This document shows, in pieces, positions 33,078 to 41,705 of a stretch of DNA of 64,000 bases (positions within the stretch are counted from its first letter, which is position 1; each line of letters starts with the position of its first letter). Both the position numbers and the translations under genes were made by a program. Origin of the DNA: an uncultured Clostridium sp. (lineage in GTDB: Bacteria > Bacillota > Clostridia > Lachnospirales > Lachnospiraceae); contig URFM01000002.1 of assembly GCA_900547035.1 (NCBI GenBank), positions 62,001 through 126,000 of the forward strand, read 5' to 3'. The notes below the pieces were generated by a model. That model searched no databases. It saw nothing but the letters and a program-made list of their open reading frames with translations, and was not told the origin of the DNA.

Positions 33078-33473
33078 ATGGCAGTTCAGGACGATTATAT
33101 ATTAAGAACCATCAGAAATCTGGCGACGGCCATCGGACGGCTGGCTTTGGGAAGGGACGAGGTGGACTACATCCTTCCGGCAGATGAAAGCCAGGATGAT
33201 TTGGTGGCGGCAAAGTACCGGAGAATCCGTTCCATGGCGGAGGCCGGACAGATTAACGAGGCGGAAAACCTCCTCTTTGACGAGGTGATGGATACGGAGC
33301 CTTCCTACCTGGAGATGGGACTTTCCTTCTATCTCTATCTGAATGAGTTTGACGACGATTTTCTGTATTCCAGCGGCTACTCCAGGGAGGAGATTGTAGA
33401 TGGCATCAACGCCATTGCCCGGGAATTCGGAATCAGCGGATTTGAAAATTTTGTGGATACCACCATGGTGTAG
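33078..33473 (+). CDS. DUF6483-type small protein
   Basis: A 131-residue soluble, helical protein that matches my recollection of DUF6483. Features are an N-terminal DDYILRTIRNLATAIGRL segment, a central tetratricopeptide-like piece (AEAGQINEAENLLFDE) and a conserved ending around SGYSREEIVDGI. No catalytic motif is visible. GAAGGAGAATG precedes the start. It ends eight bases before the SUV3-like helicase gene, so the two are very likely co-expressed. Function unknown. Confidence 0.75.
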   Translation: MAVQDDYILRTIRNLATAIGRLALGRDEVDYILPADESQDDLVAAKYRRIRSMAEAGQINEAENLLFDEVMDTEPSYLEMGLSFYLYLNEFDDDFLYSSGYSREEIVDGINAIAREFGISGFENFVDTTMV

Positions 33474-33481
33474 GGGATAAG

Positions 33482-35491
33482 ATGAGGGATGAGAGGCAAA
33501 TGACGGACAGCTGCGCCTATCTGGCAGGCTGCTATGAGGATTTATTTTTTGGAAATGTGAACAAGCGCTACCGGTCCATGACCGCCGCCCAGCTGAAAAG
33601 CCGGATGGAGCGGCTGAACGCCCGGACCCTGGAGGAGGTGGCAAAGCCCAATGAGCTGAGCGATATCCACGCCATGACGGCCAAGGCCTGTTCCTATGTG
33701 ATGGGGCGCCGGCAGCGGGCCAGGACCGAAGAGCAGCAGAGGGAGTGGGATGAGCTGCGGGAGCGGCTGGTGGATTTCTGCCATCAGCTGGCGGCTAAGG
33801 ACCTGGAATTTCTCCCGCCCCTGACCAGGGACGAGCTGGAACAGGTATTGAAAATGCAGGGAATTCGCCGCTATCTTCTGAGCAATTCCCTGGAGCGGGC
33901 CTACCAGCTCTTTTATGTGCCCAAAACCATCAAGAAGGGTATCCGGGAATCTATTCAGAAGAAGCCGGAACTGGAATACCCGGGGGCCAGGGAGATGCAG
34001 CGAAAATTTATCCTCCACATCGGTCCTACCAACAGCGGGAAAACCCATGACGCCCTGGAACGGCTGAAAACGGCTCTCCACGGGGCGTACTTCGGCCCTC
34101 TGCGGCTTCTGGCCTTGGAGGTGTACGACCGGATGAATACGGACCAGGTGCCCTGCTCCATGATTACCGGGGAGGAGACGCTGGAAATCCCGGGGGCGGT
34201 CTGCCAGGCCTGCACGGTGGAGATGCTCAACGACCACGAATATTTCGATGTGGCGGTCATCGATGAGTGCCAGCTGGTAGCGGACCCCTACCGGGGGCAC
34301 AACTGGACCAGGGCCATCCTGGGAATCCGGGCGGAGGAAATCCACCTGTGCATGGCCCCTGAGGCGGAGGATATCATTGTCCAGATGATTCGCCGCTGCG
34401 GGGACCAGTACCGGATTGTCCGTCACAAGCGGAATACCCGGTTGACCCTGGAGGAAAAACCCTATGTTCTGGGAAAGGATTTGAAAAAGGGCGACGCGCT
34501 GATTGTATTTTCCAAGAAATCGGTGCTGGCCCTGGCCGCCCACCTGGAGACCATGGGAATCAAGAGCAGCGTCATCTACGGAAGCCTTCCCCCGGCCACC
34601 AGAAGGGAGCAGGTCCGCCGCTTTCTGGCAAAGGAGACGGATGTGGTGGTCAGCACGGACGCCATCGGTATGGGTCTGAACCTTCCTATCCGCCGGATTG
34701 TGTTTGTGGAGACCAGAAAATTTGACGGGGTGAACCGGAGAGATTTAAACCCGGAGGAAATCAAGCAGATTGCAGGGCGTGCCGGGCGGTTCGGCCTCTA
34801 CAATGAGGGCTTTGTGGCGGCCATTGACAATGTGGAACTGATTAAGGACGGCCTCTCCCGGCGGCCGGTGCCTATCCTGAAAGCGTATGTGGGATTCCCG
34901 GAGCAGGTGCTGAACCTGCCGGCTCCCATTGACACCCTGGTGAAGATATGGGCGGGGATGGAGGCTCCGGCTATCTACGAGAAAATGGAGGTGGACGAGC
35001 TTCTGGCTTTGTACCAGATTTTCGAGGACGTCCATTTTCAGGATATGGAACAGTACACCAAGCAGGAGATTTACAAGCTGATTACCTGCGCGGTGGACAT
35101 TGACAACCGGCTGGTGATGGATTTGTGGAGGGATTACTGCCGGGAGTACCGGGAGGTGGACGAACTGGAATTCCCCTACAGTCCCGGGGACGACCTGTAC
35201 GACCTGGAGAGCTATTACAAAATGCTGGACCTCTACTTCCAGTTTTCCCGAAAGGTGGGACTGCCGGTCCAGAAGGAAAACCTGGCGGCGGAGCGCAGGG
35301 AGACGGAGGGAAAAATCAGCCAGATTTTAAAGGACGAGTGTGCCAGCTATTCCAGAAAATGTTCCTTCTGCGGAAAGGAGCTGGCTTGGGATTATCCCTT
35401 TTCCATCTGCGAGCGCTGTTTTGAACGGGGGCGTTCCAAAGGCGGTCATCGGGGAAAAGGAACGGCACATCGTCAGAGCAAACGAGCATAA
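33482..35491 (+). CDS. SUV3-like superfamily 2 RNA helicase
   Basis: A 669-residue helicase related to mitochondrial SUV3. An N-terminal helical region of about 170 residues precedes the motor domain with motif I HIGPTNSGKTHDAL, Ia GPLRLLALEV, the DEAD-equivalent VIDECQ, and in the second RecA domain VVVSTDAIGMGLNL and QIAGRAGRFG. The C-terminus has a SUV3-type helical bundle and ends with a zinc-finger-like CSFCGKE...CERC pair. In mitochondria SUV3 works with a 3'-5' exonuclease in RNA decay; the bacterial partner here is unknown. Start at 33482 or 33500; the latter has GAGAGG upstream. Confidence 0.88.
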   Translation: MRDERQMTDSCAYLAGCYEDLFFGNVNKRYRSMTAAQLKSRMERLNARTLEEVAKPNELSDIHAMTAKACSYVMGRRQRARTEEQQREWDELRERLVDFCHQLAAKDLEFLPPLTRDELEQVLKMQGIRRYLLSNSLERAYQLFYVPKTIKKGIRESIQKKPELEYPGAREMQRKFILHIGPTNSGKTHDALERLKTALHGAYFGPLRLLALEVYDRMNTDQVPCSMITGEETLEIPGAVCQACTVEMLNDHEYFDVAVIDECQLVADPYRGHNWTRAILGIRAEEIHLCMAPEAEDIIVQMIRRCGDQYRIVRHKRNTRLTLEEKPYVLGKDLKKGDALIVFSKKSVLALAAHLETMGIKSSVIYGSLPPATRREQVRRFLAKETDVVVSTDAIGMGLNLPIRRIVFVETRKFDGVNRRDLNPEEIKQIAGRAGRFGLYNEGFVAAIDNVELIKDGLSRRPVPILKAYVGFPEQVLNLPAPIDTLVKIWAGMEAPAIYEKMEVDELLALYQIFEDVHFQDMEQYTKQEIYKLITCAVDIDNRLVMDLWRDYCREYREVDELEFPYSPGDDLYDLESYYKMLDLYFQFSRKVGLPVQKENLAAERRETEGKISQILKDECASYSRKCSFCGKELAWDYPFSICERCFERGRSKGGHRGKGTAHRQSKRA

Positions 35492-35511
35492 GAAATACAA
35501 AGGAGGACGAA

Positions 35512-36768
35512 ATGGAGAATCATCGCATCATTCAAGTAGAAGACAAGGTACCGTTGAAGCTTTTAATTCCCCTGAGCATTCAGCACATGTTCGCTATGTT
35601 CGGCGCTTCGGTCCTGGTTCCGTTTCTTTTTGGAATCAACCCGGCGGTGGTGCTGTTTATGAACGGTGTGGGAACCCTTCTGTTTATTGCCGTCACCAAG
35701 GGGAAAGCCCCGGCTTACCTGGGCTCCAGCTTCGCCTTCCTGGCCCCGGCGGGCATTGTCATCGAGACCATGGGCTATGAATATGCCCTGGGAGGATTTG
35801 TGGTGGTGGGTTTCTGCGGCTGCATCCTGGCGTTCATTGTATACAAATTCGGTACCCGCTGGATTGATGTGGTGCTGCCCCCTGCCGCCATGGGGCCGGT
35901 GGTGGCCTTAATCGGCCTGGAGCTTTCGGGAAACGCGGCGGAGAATGCAGGACTGCTGGCTGAGACCATTGACCCCGGAAATCTGATCGTATTTCTGGTG
36001 ACTCTGGGGGTAGCGGTCTTTGGCTCCATTCTCTTTCGGGGATTTCTTTCCGTCATTCCCATTCTGATTGCGGTCATCTGCGGTTACGGGGCGGCCCTGG
36101 CCTGCGGCATGGTGGATTTCGCGGATGTAGCCGCAGCTCCCATTTTTTCCATTCCCAATTTCAGCACGCCAAAGTTTGACCTCAACGCCATCATGATTAT
36201 CCTTCCGGTGATCCTGGTGATTACCTCGGAACACATCGGCCATCAGGTGGTGACCAGCAAGATTGTAGGCCGCGACCTTCTGACGGACCCGGGACTTCAT
36301 AGGACCCTCTTCGGCGACAACTTTTCCACCATGCTTTCCGGTCTCATCGGCTCTGTGCCTACCACCACCTACGGGGAGAATATCGGCGTTATGGCGGTGA
36401 CTCGGGTTTACAGTGTGCGGGTAATGGGCGGAGCGGCGGTACTCTCCATTCTATGTTCTTTTATCGGAAAGCTGTCCACCCTGATTTCCACCATTCCGGG
36501 GCCGGTCATCGGCGGAATCTCCTTCCTGCTTTATGGGATGATTGGCACCTCCGGCCTCAGGGTGCTGGTGGACGCCCAGGTGGATTACGGCAACTCCCGG
36601 AATCTGGCGCTGACCAGCGTAATCTTTGTCACAGGACTTTCGGGAATTGCGGTCAATATCGGAAATATCCAGCTGACGGGAATGGTGCTGGCCTGCGTGA
36701 CGGCTATGGTGTTGAGTCTGGTGTTTTATGTGCTGGACCGGCTGCATTTGACGAATGATGGGGAGTGA
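35512..36768 (+). CDS. uraA: Uracil/xanthine permease (NCS2 family)
   Basis: A 418-residue NCS2 transporter that imports uracil with protons. Family features are LIPLSIQHMFAMFGASVLVP at the N-terminus, AYLGSSFAFLAP in helix 3, the substrate-site glutamate in ITSEHIGH (helix 8) and TTTYGENIGVMAVTRVYS in helix 10. GGAGGACGAA precedes the start. The gene follows the helicase gene by 20 bases and may be co-transcribed; no PyrR-type attenuator is visible in the short gap. It converges on the fourth FeoA gene, with one base between the stops. Confidence 0.9.
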   Translation: MENHRIIQVEDKVPLKLLIPLSIQHMFAMFGASVLVPFLFGINPAVVLFMNGVGTLLFIAVTKGKAPAYLGSSFAFLAPAGIVIETMGYEYALGGFVVVGFCGCILAFIVYKFGTRWIDVVLPPAAMGPVVALIGLELSGNAAENAGLLAETIDPGNLIVFLVTLGVAVFGSILFRGFLSVIPILIAVICGYGAALACGMVDFADVAAAPIFSIPNFSTPKFDLNAIMIILPVILVITSEHIGHQVVTSKIVGRDLLTDPGLHRTLFGDNFSTMLSGLIGSVPTTTYGENIGVMAVTRVYSVRVMGGAAVLSILCSFIGKLSTLISTIPGPVIGGISFLLYGMIGTSGLRVLVDAQVDYGNSRNLALTSVIFVTGLSGIAVNIGNIQLTGMVLACVTAMVLSLVFYVLDRLHLTNDGE

Positions 36769-36769
36769 T

Positions 36770-37006
36770 TTATACCTTCACCAACACAACCTGGGCGTCC
36801 CTCTCCCGCAGTCCAAAGACAGAGCCACCTGCCAGATAAGCGGACATGGAGCCTTTGGGTCCTTTCATCAGGCACAGGACAGAACTGCCGGGGGTGAAGC
36901 CGATTTCCGCCAGGCGGCGCTCATGGTCCGGCTCAGCAGCAATCCAGACGACGGAGCCCTCCTGACCGGGAGTCAGACAGCTTAAAGGGACAACCATTGA
37001 AATCAC
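36770..37006 (-). CDS. FeoA domain protein 4 (orphan)
   Basis: A 78-residue FeoA-fold protein with the core ERRLAEIGFTPGSSVLCLM and the end SMSAYLAGGSVFGLRERDAQVVLV. It stands alone, far from both feoB-like genes. The start is uncertain: GTG at 37006 or ATG at 36997, both without a strong ribosome binding site. It could serve the FeoB-like protein at 28971-30788 or regulate the main Feo system; neither is shown by sequence. Confidence 0.8.
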   Translation of the reverse strand: MISMVVPLSCLTPGQEGSVVWIAAEPDHERRLAEIGFTPGSSVLCLMKGPKGSMSAYLAGGSVFGLRERDAQVVLVKV

Positions 37007-37036
37007 ACTTTTTATGCTTTCATAATAGGATATGAG

Positions 37037-37066
37037 AAAAGGCAGTCCGGTGTGTGGCTGCCTTTT
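37037..37066 (-). terminator. Terminator after sfsA
   Basis: AAAAGGCAG (37037-37045) and CTGCCTTTT (37058-37066) form a stem with T-rich ends on both strands. It lies 44 bases beyond the sfsA stop and upstream of the orphan FeoA gene. Confidence 0.7.
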
Positions 37067-37109
37067 ACTGGTATGGATAAATGAAGGAAGTTTGTCCGTC
37101 AGACGGCGT

Positions 37110-37814
37110 TTAAAGGCGGACCGGCACCGGCTGGTCTATGACCATGGAATCAGGCGTGACCTGGCAGTCCATGGCCAGGATACGGACTCCCCTGGCGGCG
37201 GCTTCCCGCAGAGCCTCTCCGAACGCGGGGTGAGTCTGGTCATTTGGAGAGAAACAGCGCATCCCCTTCATTTGAATAACAAACAGCACATAGGCCTCAT
37301 ATCCTTCTTCCAGGGCTTTGACCAGGCCGTGAAGATGCTTCACGCCCCGCTCCGTAGGGGCGTCGGGAAAACGGGCAACGCCATTTTCCTCCAGGGTTAC
37401 GCCCTTGACCTCCATGAAAGCTTCTGTTCGGGAGCCGTCCGGACCTTCCGGAGAAAATGCCAGGTCAAAGCGGGAATCCCCGTGGGTGACCTCCCGCCTT
37501 AAATCGACGAGAGAAAATGGGGCCTCCCGGCCGCTCATCCACTCCCAGGCGGCCCGGTTAGGAGCCTGGGAATCCATGTTGATTAACAGCTTATCTTTGT
37601 AGACGGCTATCAGGTCGTAAGCGGTTTTCCTCCCGGATTTCTCCCAATCCGGGTGATATTCCAGAATGACCGTAACGCCGGGGAGAAGGAGCTCCCGGCA
37701 GCGTCCGGTATTTTTAACGTGACAAATGACAATCTCTGAGCCCAAGTCCACATGGGCAATAAAACGGTTGGGCCGTTTTAGAAAACGACCGGTGACAATA
37801 TGTTCGTACTTCAT
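37110..37814 (-). CDS. sfsA: SfsA, sugar fermentation stimulation protein homologue
   Basis: A 234-residue SfsA family protein with an OB-like N-terminal domain and a PD-(D/E)XK-like C-terminal domain. Conserved pieces are FLKRPNRFIAHVD, CHVKNTGRCRELL, SGRKTAYDLIAV, DSQAPNRA, SRFDLAF and the EVKGVTLEE nuclease-like motif. AGGAG before the ATG at 37814 sets the start; the frame is open 74 codons further upstream. The family is thought to bind or cut nucleic acid, but its true role is unclear. Confidence 0.93.
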   Translation of the reverse strand: MKYEHIVTGRFLKRPNRFIAHVDLGSEIVICHVKNTGRCRELLLPGVTVILEYHPDWEKSGRKTAYDLIAVYKDKLLINMDSQAPNRAAWEWMSGREAPFSLVDLRREVTHGDSRFDLAFSPEGPDGSRTEAFMEVKGVTLEENGVARFPDAPTERGVKHLHGLVKALEEGYEAYVLFVIQMKGMRCFSPNDQTHPAFGEALREAAARGVRILAMDCQVTPDSMVIDQPVPVRL

Positions 37815-37928
37815 AGGGAGCTCCTGTTGCGTCAGATTGGTCCGCAGGCGGTCTTGTATCTGCAGGACGATAGAATTGTAGCAGATTGAACTGAATTTTT
37901 CTACTAAAACTTTTATTTTCCAGAGTTC

Positions 37929-37958
37929 TTGAAAACACCCCCTCCGATATGCTATACT
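37929..37958 (+). promoter_or_regulatory. Promoter of the Rpn-type gene
   Basis: TTGAAA (37929-37934) and TATACT (37953-37958), spacer 18, about 120 bases before the start at 38081, leaving an untranslated leader with no clear structure. Confidence 0.55.
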
Positions 37959-38080
37959 GACTTTGTCTGAAATATCTTTATACATTTCTACATCATTCTT
38001 TTCAGTCCGGCGTTTCGCCGTTTTTGATTCACTCAACTTGTCTGTAACAGACAGAAAAACATATGCAGGAGGGTATGTTT

Positions 38081-39124
38081 ATGAACGGTGGTATGCAGCT
38101 AAGAGAGGAAATTTTTGGCTCTGAACGAACGGAACAGGAAGCATTGCAGATGATTCGCGAGACACCGGGAATGTATGCAAATTACATGAGGCTGTCCGAA
38201 CGTCTGAAACAGGAAGTGCTGGATTTTTGCATGGGAAAATGTGGATTAAATTTGACCTATGACCCTATGTTTAAAGCCATTTTTAATCCTCAGCAGTTTC
38301 CGTCCAGGCTGGAGGATTTCCTTAGCCTGTGTCTGGGAGAAGAAATTAAGATTCTGAACGCACTCCCCACTGAATCCAGCCGCCTGACAGAGGAAGGCTC
38401 TCTGCTGGTGATGGATTTGCTGGTACGTTTGCAATCCGGTGCATTAGCGAACGTTGAAATTCAGAGGATCGGGTATTTATTTCCGGGCCAGCGCTGTGCC
38501 TGCTATTCCAGCGACCTGGTGATGCGCCAGTATTCACAGGTACGGGACCAGTGTCGGAGAGAAAACAAAACATTTTCTTACCGGCAGATTCAGAAGGTCT
38601 ATACCATTGTCCTGTTTCAGGACAGTCCGGAGGAGTTTCACCAGTTTCCGGGACAGTATCTCCACTATGCGAAACAGCAGTTTAATACGGGCCTTGAGTT
38701 GGATATGATTCAGGAATATCTTTTGATTCCTCTTGACATCTTTCTGGAAAGCCAGCACAATATAAGTAACAGATTGGATGCTTGGCTGACTGTGATTGCC
38801 TCCAGCGACCCGGAGCGGATTCTGGATGTGGTTCGGGTTTACCCGGAGTTTGGAGAGCTTTACCGCCAGGTATTTCGGTTTCGCGATGATATAAAGGAGT
38901 TGATGAGCATGTTTTCCGAAGCCTTAAAGATTCTGGATACCAATACAACGAAATATATGATTGAGGAACAAAAAGAGAAATTGCGGAAACAGGAAGAGGA
39001 AATACGAAAACAGCGAGAAGAGATTAAAAGCCAGCAAGAAGAACTACTCTCTGCAAAGGCTGCTTTGGCCGAAAAAGATTCCGAAAATCAGCGTCTGAAA
39101 GCACTTTTGGCGGCAAAGGAGTAA
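38081..39124 (+). CDS. Rpn-type PD-(D/E)XK nuclease with coiled-coil tail
   Basis: A 347-residue protein of the Rpn/PD-(D/E)XK nuclease 'transposase' family. The nuclease core has YDPMFKAIF at about residue 62, LLVMDLLVRLQ (catalytic Asp) and ANVEIQR (ExQ). The last 70 residues form a charged coiled coil with KQEEEIRKQREEIKSQQEE. The ATG at 38081 lies seven bases after GGAGGG. These proteins promote RecA-independent recombination in Escherichia coli and are often scattered in Clostridia. Two REP-like palindromes and a terminator follow the stop immediately. The gene alone is not evidence of an active transposon. Confidence 0.87.
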   Translation: MNGGMQLREEIFGSERTEQEALQMIRETPGMYANYMRLSERLKQEVLDFCMGKCGLNLTYDPMFKAIFNPQQFPSRLEDFLSLCLGEEIKILNALPTESSRLTEEGSLLVMDLLVRLQSGALANVEIQRIGYLFPGQRCACYSSDLVMRQYSQVRDQCRRENKTFSYRQIQKVYTIVLFQDSPEEFHQFPGQYLHYAKQQFNTGLELDMIQEYLLIPLDIFLESQHNISNRLDAWLTVIASSDPERILDVVRVYPEFGELYRQVFRFRDDIKELMSMFSEALKILDTNTTKYMIEEQKEKLRKQEEEIRKQREEIKSQQEELLSAKAALAEKDSENQRLKALLAAKE

Positions 39125-39125
39125 C

Positions 39126-39255
39126 CGCACGTAAGCGCCCAAACTACGAGCGCTAAGTGCTCATAACAATACAAAGTACTAGGCTCGAAAAGACCTCGCC
39201 AAGTACTTTGCATGTATCGCACGTAAGCGTCCAAAATACGGACGCTAAGTGCTCG
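39126..39255. repeat. Pair of REP-like palindromes around a central hairpin
   Basis: Two similar imperfect palindromes, at 39126-39163 and 39218-39255, both begin CGCACGTAAGCG and end CGCTAAGTGCTC. Between them CAAAGTACT (39172-39180) and AGTACTTTG (39202-39210) form a perfect stem, extended by GGC/GCC. Bases 39243-39259 match 23956-23972 inverted over 17 bases. Confidence 0.75.
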
Positions 39256-39258
39256 TAA

Positions 39259-39300
39259 CAACAGCCAGGCCTTTCGTTAGGTCCTGGCTGTTGCTTTCTT
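39259..39300 (+). terminator. Terminator after the Rpn gene
   Basis: CAACAGCCAGG (39259-39269) and CCTGGCTGTTG (39283-39293) form an 11-base perfect stem followed by CTTTCTT. It overlaps the 3' end of the convergent permease gene. Confidence 0.85.
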
Positions 39301-39942
39301 CTGATAGTACCTGACGCCGCAGGATAAAGAGAAGCAGATGATAAAATAACAAAGGGCAATAAAGCCGTAAAGGGTAATAATCTGCGGAGCCGTCTGGAGG
39401 CTTCCCATTACCACGCTGCTGTTTCGCATAAATTCCGCGATATCTACCACCCGAAGGAAGGAAGTATCCTTGATGACCGTAATCATCTGAGACAGCAGTG
39501 CCGGAATCAGGCTTTTGAACGTCTGGGGCAGCACGATGTAGAACAGGGTCTGGAAGAAGGAGAAGCCCTGGGAAGCAGCGCTCTCAAACTGACCCTTGGG
39601 AATACCGTTTAATCCGCCCCGGATAATCTCCGCCATTACCGCCGTGGTAAACAGGGTGCAGGCTAAAATCGCCAGCACAATGGGATTTCCCTTGATGGTA
39701 AAGCGAATCCACAAAATCCACAGGATGTTGGGCGTACACCGGAAAAATTCAATGTAAACGCCGGTCAGCCAGGAGATTGGGCTTAGCTTTCCATGGCAGA
39801 AGTGGCGCAGCAACGCCAGAATCGTTCCAAAGAACATACTTAAAGCGATGGTGACAATGGAAATCATAATGGTATTTCCAAGGCCTACCATCATGAAGCG
39901 CAGGTTTGCCGGCGTAAAAATTGTGGAAAAGATGGAACTCAT
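39277..39942 (-). CDS. Amino-acid ABC transporter permease 2
   Basis: A 221-residue permease of the polar amino-acid (HisMQ/GlnP) type with five membrane segments and the EAA-like loop ESAASQGFSFFQTLFYIVLPQTFKSLIP. It forms a heterodimer with the preceding permease, whose 3' end it overlaps by four bases. Conserved N-terminal features are NTIMISIVTIALSMFFGTIL and VYIEFFRCTPNIL. Last gene of the minus-strand operon ATPase, binding protein, permease, permease. Confidence 0.92.
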   Translation of the reverse strand: MSSIFSTIFTPANLRFMMVGLGNTIMISIVTIALSMFFGTILALLRHFCHGKLSPISWLTGVYIEFFRCTPNILWILWIRFTIKGNPIVLAILACTLFTTAVMAEIIRGGLNGIPKGQFESAASQGFSFFQTLFYIVLPQTFKSLIPALLSQMITVIKDTSFLRVVDIAEFMRNSSVVMGSLQTAPQIITLYGFIALCYFIICFSLSCGVRYYQKKATART

Positions 39943-40649
39943 GCCGCCACCTCCTTACGCTTTTTCGGCACAGGCGTTTGCTTTGCTCGGATTTCCAGGT
40001 AACGCGCCAGCCTTGCCAGAGGGAAGCAGATGATAAAATACAGCAGAGCGCAGCTGAAATAAGCCTGAACGAAATATCCCCGGTCCGCGCCCCAGCGGTC
40101 TGCGTAGTACATCAGGTCCAGTCCGGCCACCATGGCCAGAACGGAGGTGTTCTTTACCAGGTTTAAGGCCTGGTTGGCCAGGGAAGGCATAATGATCTTT
40201 AAGGTCTGAGGCAGGATGATATAGCGCATGGTCTGAAGATAGGAAAATCCCTGGGAGTAGGCTGCATCAAACTGCCCCCGGGGAACCGCCTCGATACCGG
40301 TCCGGATTACCTCGGAGACATATGCGCCGTGATAGATTCCCACGCCGATGACGCCCAGAAGGAATTTCGGCACCCGCCCTCCGATCACATACGGAAGGCA
40401 ACTGTAGTAGAAGAATACTTGAACTACCAGAGGCGTATTCTGGAAAAATTCCACATAGATTCTGGAAATGACTTTGAATATTTTAACTTTTGTGGTGGAC
40501 AGCATGCCGAAGATAATACCTAAAACCAGCGCTAACAGGAGTCCTGTTAGCGCTACTTCCAAAGTCATGATAAATCCCGGCAGATAATCCTCGGGGAGGA
40601 CTTTAAACAATGCCTCCCAGCGTTTGAGATTAAATAGACCTTTCAGCAT
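39939..40649 (-). CDS. Amino-acid ABC transporter permease 1
   Basis: A 236-residue HisMQ-type permease with RIYVEFFQNTPLVVQVFFYYSCLP and the EAA loop RGQFDAAYSQGFSYLQTMRYIILPQTLKIIMP, which contacts the ATPase. It begins three bases after the binding-protein stop and overlaps permease 2 by four bases. The pattern of two different permeases, with one binding protein, is that of the glutamate/glutamine/aspartate class. Confidence 0.92.
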   Translation of the reverse strand: MLKGLFNLKRWEALFKVLPEDYLPGFIMTLEVALTGLLLALVLGIIFGMLSTTKVKIFKVISRIYVEFFQNTPLVVQVFFYYSCLPYVIGGRVPKFLLGVIGVGIYHGAYVSEVIRTGIEAVPRGQFDAAYSQGFSYLQTMRYIILPQTLKIIMPSLANQALNLVKNTSVLAMVAGLDLMYYADRWGADRGYFVQAYFSCALLYFIICFPLARLARYLEIRAKQTPVPKKRKEVAA

Positions 40650-40652
40650 AAA

Positions 40653-41576
40653 TTAGTTGATTCCCCATTCTGTCTGCATTTCGTCAAGCTGGCCGCTTTC
40701 AATCAGTCCGGTTACCACTTCCTCGGCCAGAGCGGTAAGTCCCTCATCCTCCAGGCTGGTAACAGCGCCATACTCCTGCTCCGCATAACGGTCATCCAGG
40801 ATTTTGTTGGTGTCGTCCTTGTATCCGGAAAGGATGGCCCGGTCAACAGAGAATACGTCGATATTGCCGGAGGCCAGAGCGGTTGCCAGAGCGGGATAGC
40901 CCTCAAAGGTCTCAAATACGGGTTCTACGTCGATGCCCGCCTCGGCCACGTAAGTTTTAAAGGATTCCTCACTGTTGGAGCCCTGAGCCACGCCGATTAC
41001 CTTGCCGTCCAGGTCGTTGATGGAATTGATTCCGGAATCGTTGAGGACCATCAGGCCTACGGCGTCTACGTAGTAGGGAGTGGTGAAGTTGTAAAGCTCC
41101 TTGCGCTCCTCATTGATGGTAAAGGTAGCGATGACCATATCCAGCTCGCCGTTCTCAATCAGAGGACCTCTGGTCTTGGCGGTAACGCCGGTAAATTCTA
41201 CCAGATCCTGTTCCCTGGCCTCGTCAGCGGTGCAGCCGAAGATTGCTCCCGCCATCTCGTAAGCTAAATCTACTTCATATCCTTCATACTCGTTGGTGGC
41301 AGTATTTAATAAACTGAAATTGGGAACGTCTGTCTTGACGCCTACCTTCAGCACTCCCGCATCGATGACGGCCTGAACATCCGCTGCCACATCACCGGAA
41401 GTACCGGAGTCCGCCGCGCTTGTGCTGTCTGCGGAATCGCCGCTGTCGGAAGCCGTGCTGCCGGAATCCGCCGCCGCTGTGGTGGAGCCGGAAGAACTGC
41501 CGGAGCATCCGGTCACGGCGCCCAGTACCAGGGTCGCTGCCAGAAGAGCTGTGCCGATTTTAAGATTCTTTTTCAT
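40653..41576 (-). CDS. Amino-acid ABC transporter binding lipoprotein
   Basis: A 307-residue family 3 solute-binding lipoprotein. The signal ends with VTGCSG (Cys at about residue 23), followed by a Ser/Thr/Asp-rich linker of about 45 residues and the binding domain (AGVLKVGVKTDVPNF, GYEVDLAYEMA, TINEERKELYNFTTPYYVDAVGLMV). The domain pattern suits an acidic or polar amino acid such as glutamate; this is not certain. The start at 41576 follows AGGAGGAAAC. An in-frame extension to 41693 lacks a ribosome binding site and is rejected. 129 bases separate it from the ATPase gene. Confidence 0.92.
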   Translation of the reverse strand: MKKNLKIGTALLAATLVLGAVTGCSGSSSGSTTAAADSGSTASDSGDSADSTSAADSGTSGDVAADVQAVIDAGVLKVGVKTDVPNFSLLNTATNEYEGYEVDLAYEMAGAIFGCTADEAREQDLVEFTGVTAKTRGPLIENGELDMVIATFTINEERKELYNFTTPYYVDAVGLMVLNDSGINSINDLDGKVIGVAQGSNSEESFKTYVAEAGIDVEPVFETFEGYPALATALASGNIDVFSVDRAILSGYKDDTNKILDDRYAEQEYGAVTSLEDEGLTALAEEVVTGLIESGQLDEMQTEWGIN

Positions 41577-41705
41577 AATTGTTTCCTCCTCATTTTTAAT
41601 CTCAGGCATAATGCCCGGAAACGCGCCGCCGGAAACTGCTGAAAGCGCCGCGGTTTTAATGTCTTTGGGATGGATCTTTTTGAGAAAATCCACCTGAGTT
41701 GAGAA

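Noticed and set aside
38081..39262. Rpn gene plus palindromes as an intact transposon
   Set aside because: No terminal inverted repeats spanning the gene and no target-site duplication are visible; the palindromes also occur without the gene.
41577..41693. N-terminal extension of the amino-acid binding protein
   Set aside because: The extra 39 codons have no ribosome binding site, while AGGAGG lies before the ATG at 41576 that starts a normal lipoprotein signal.
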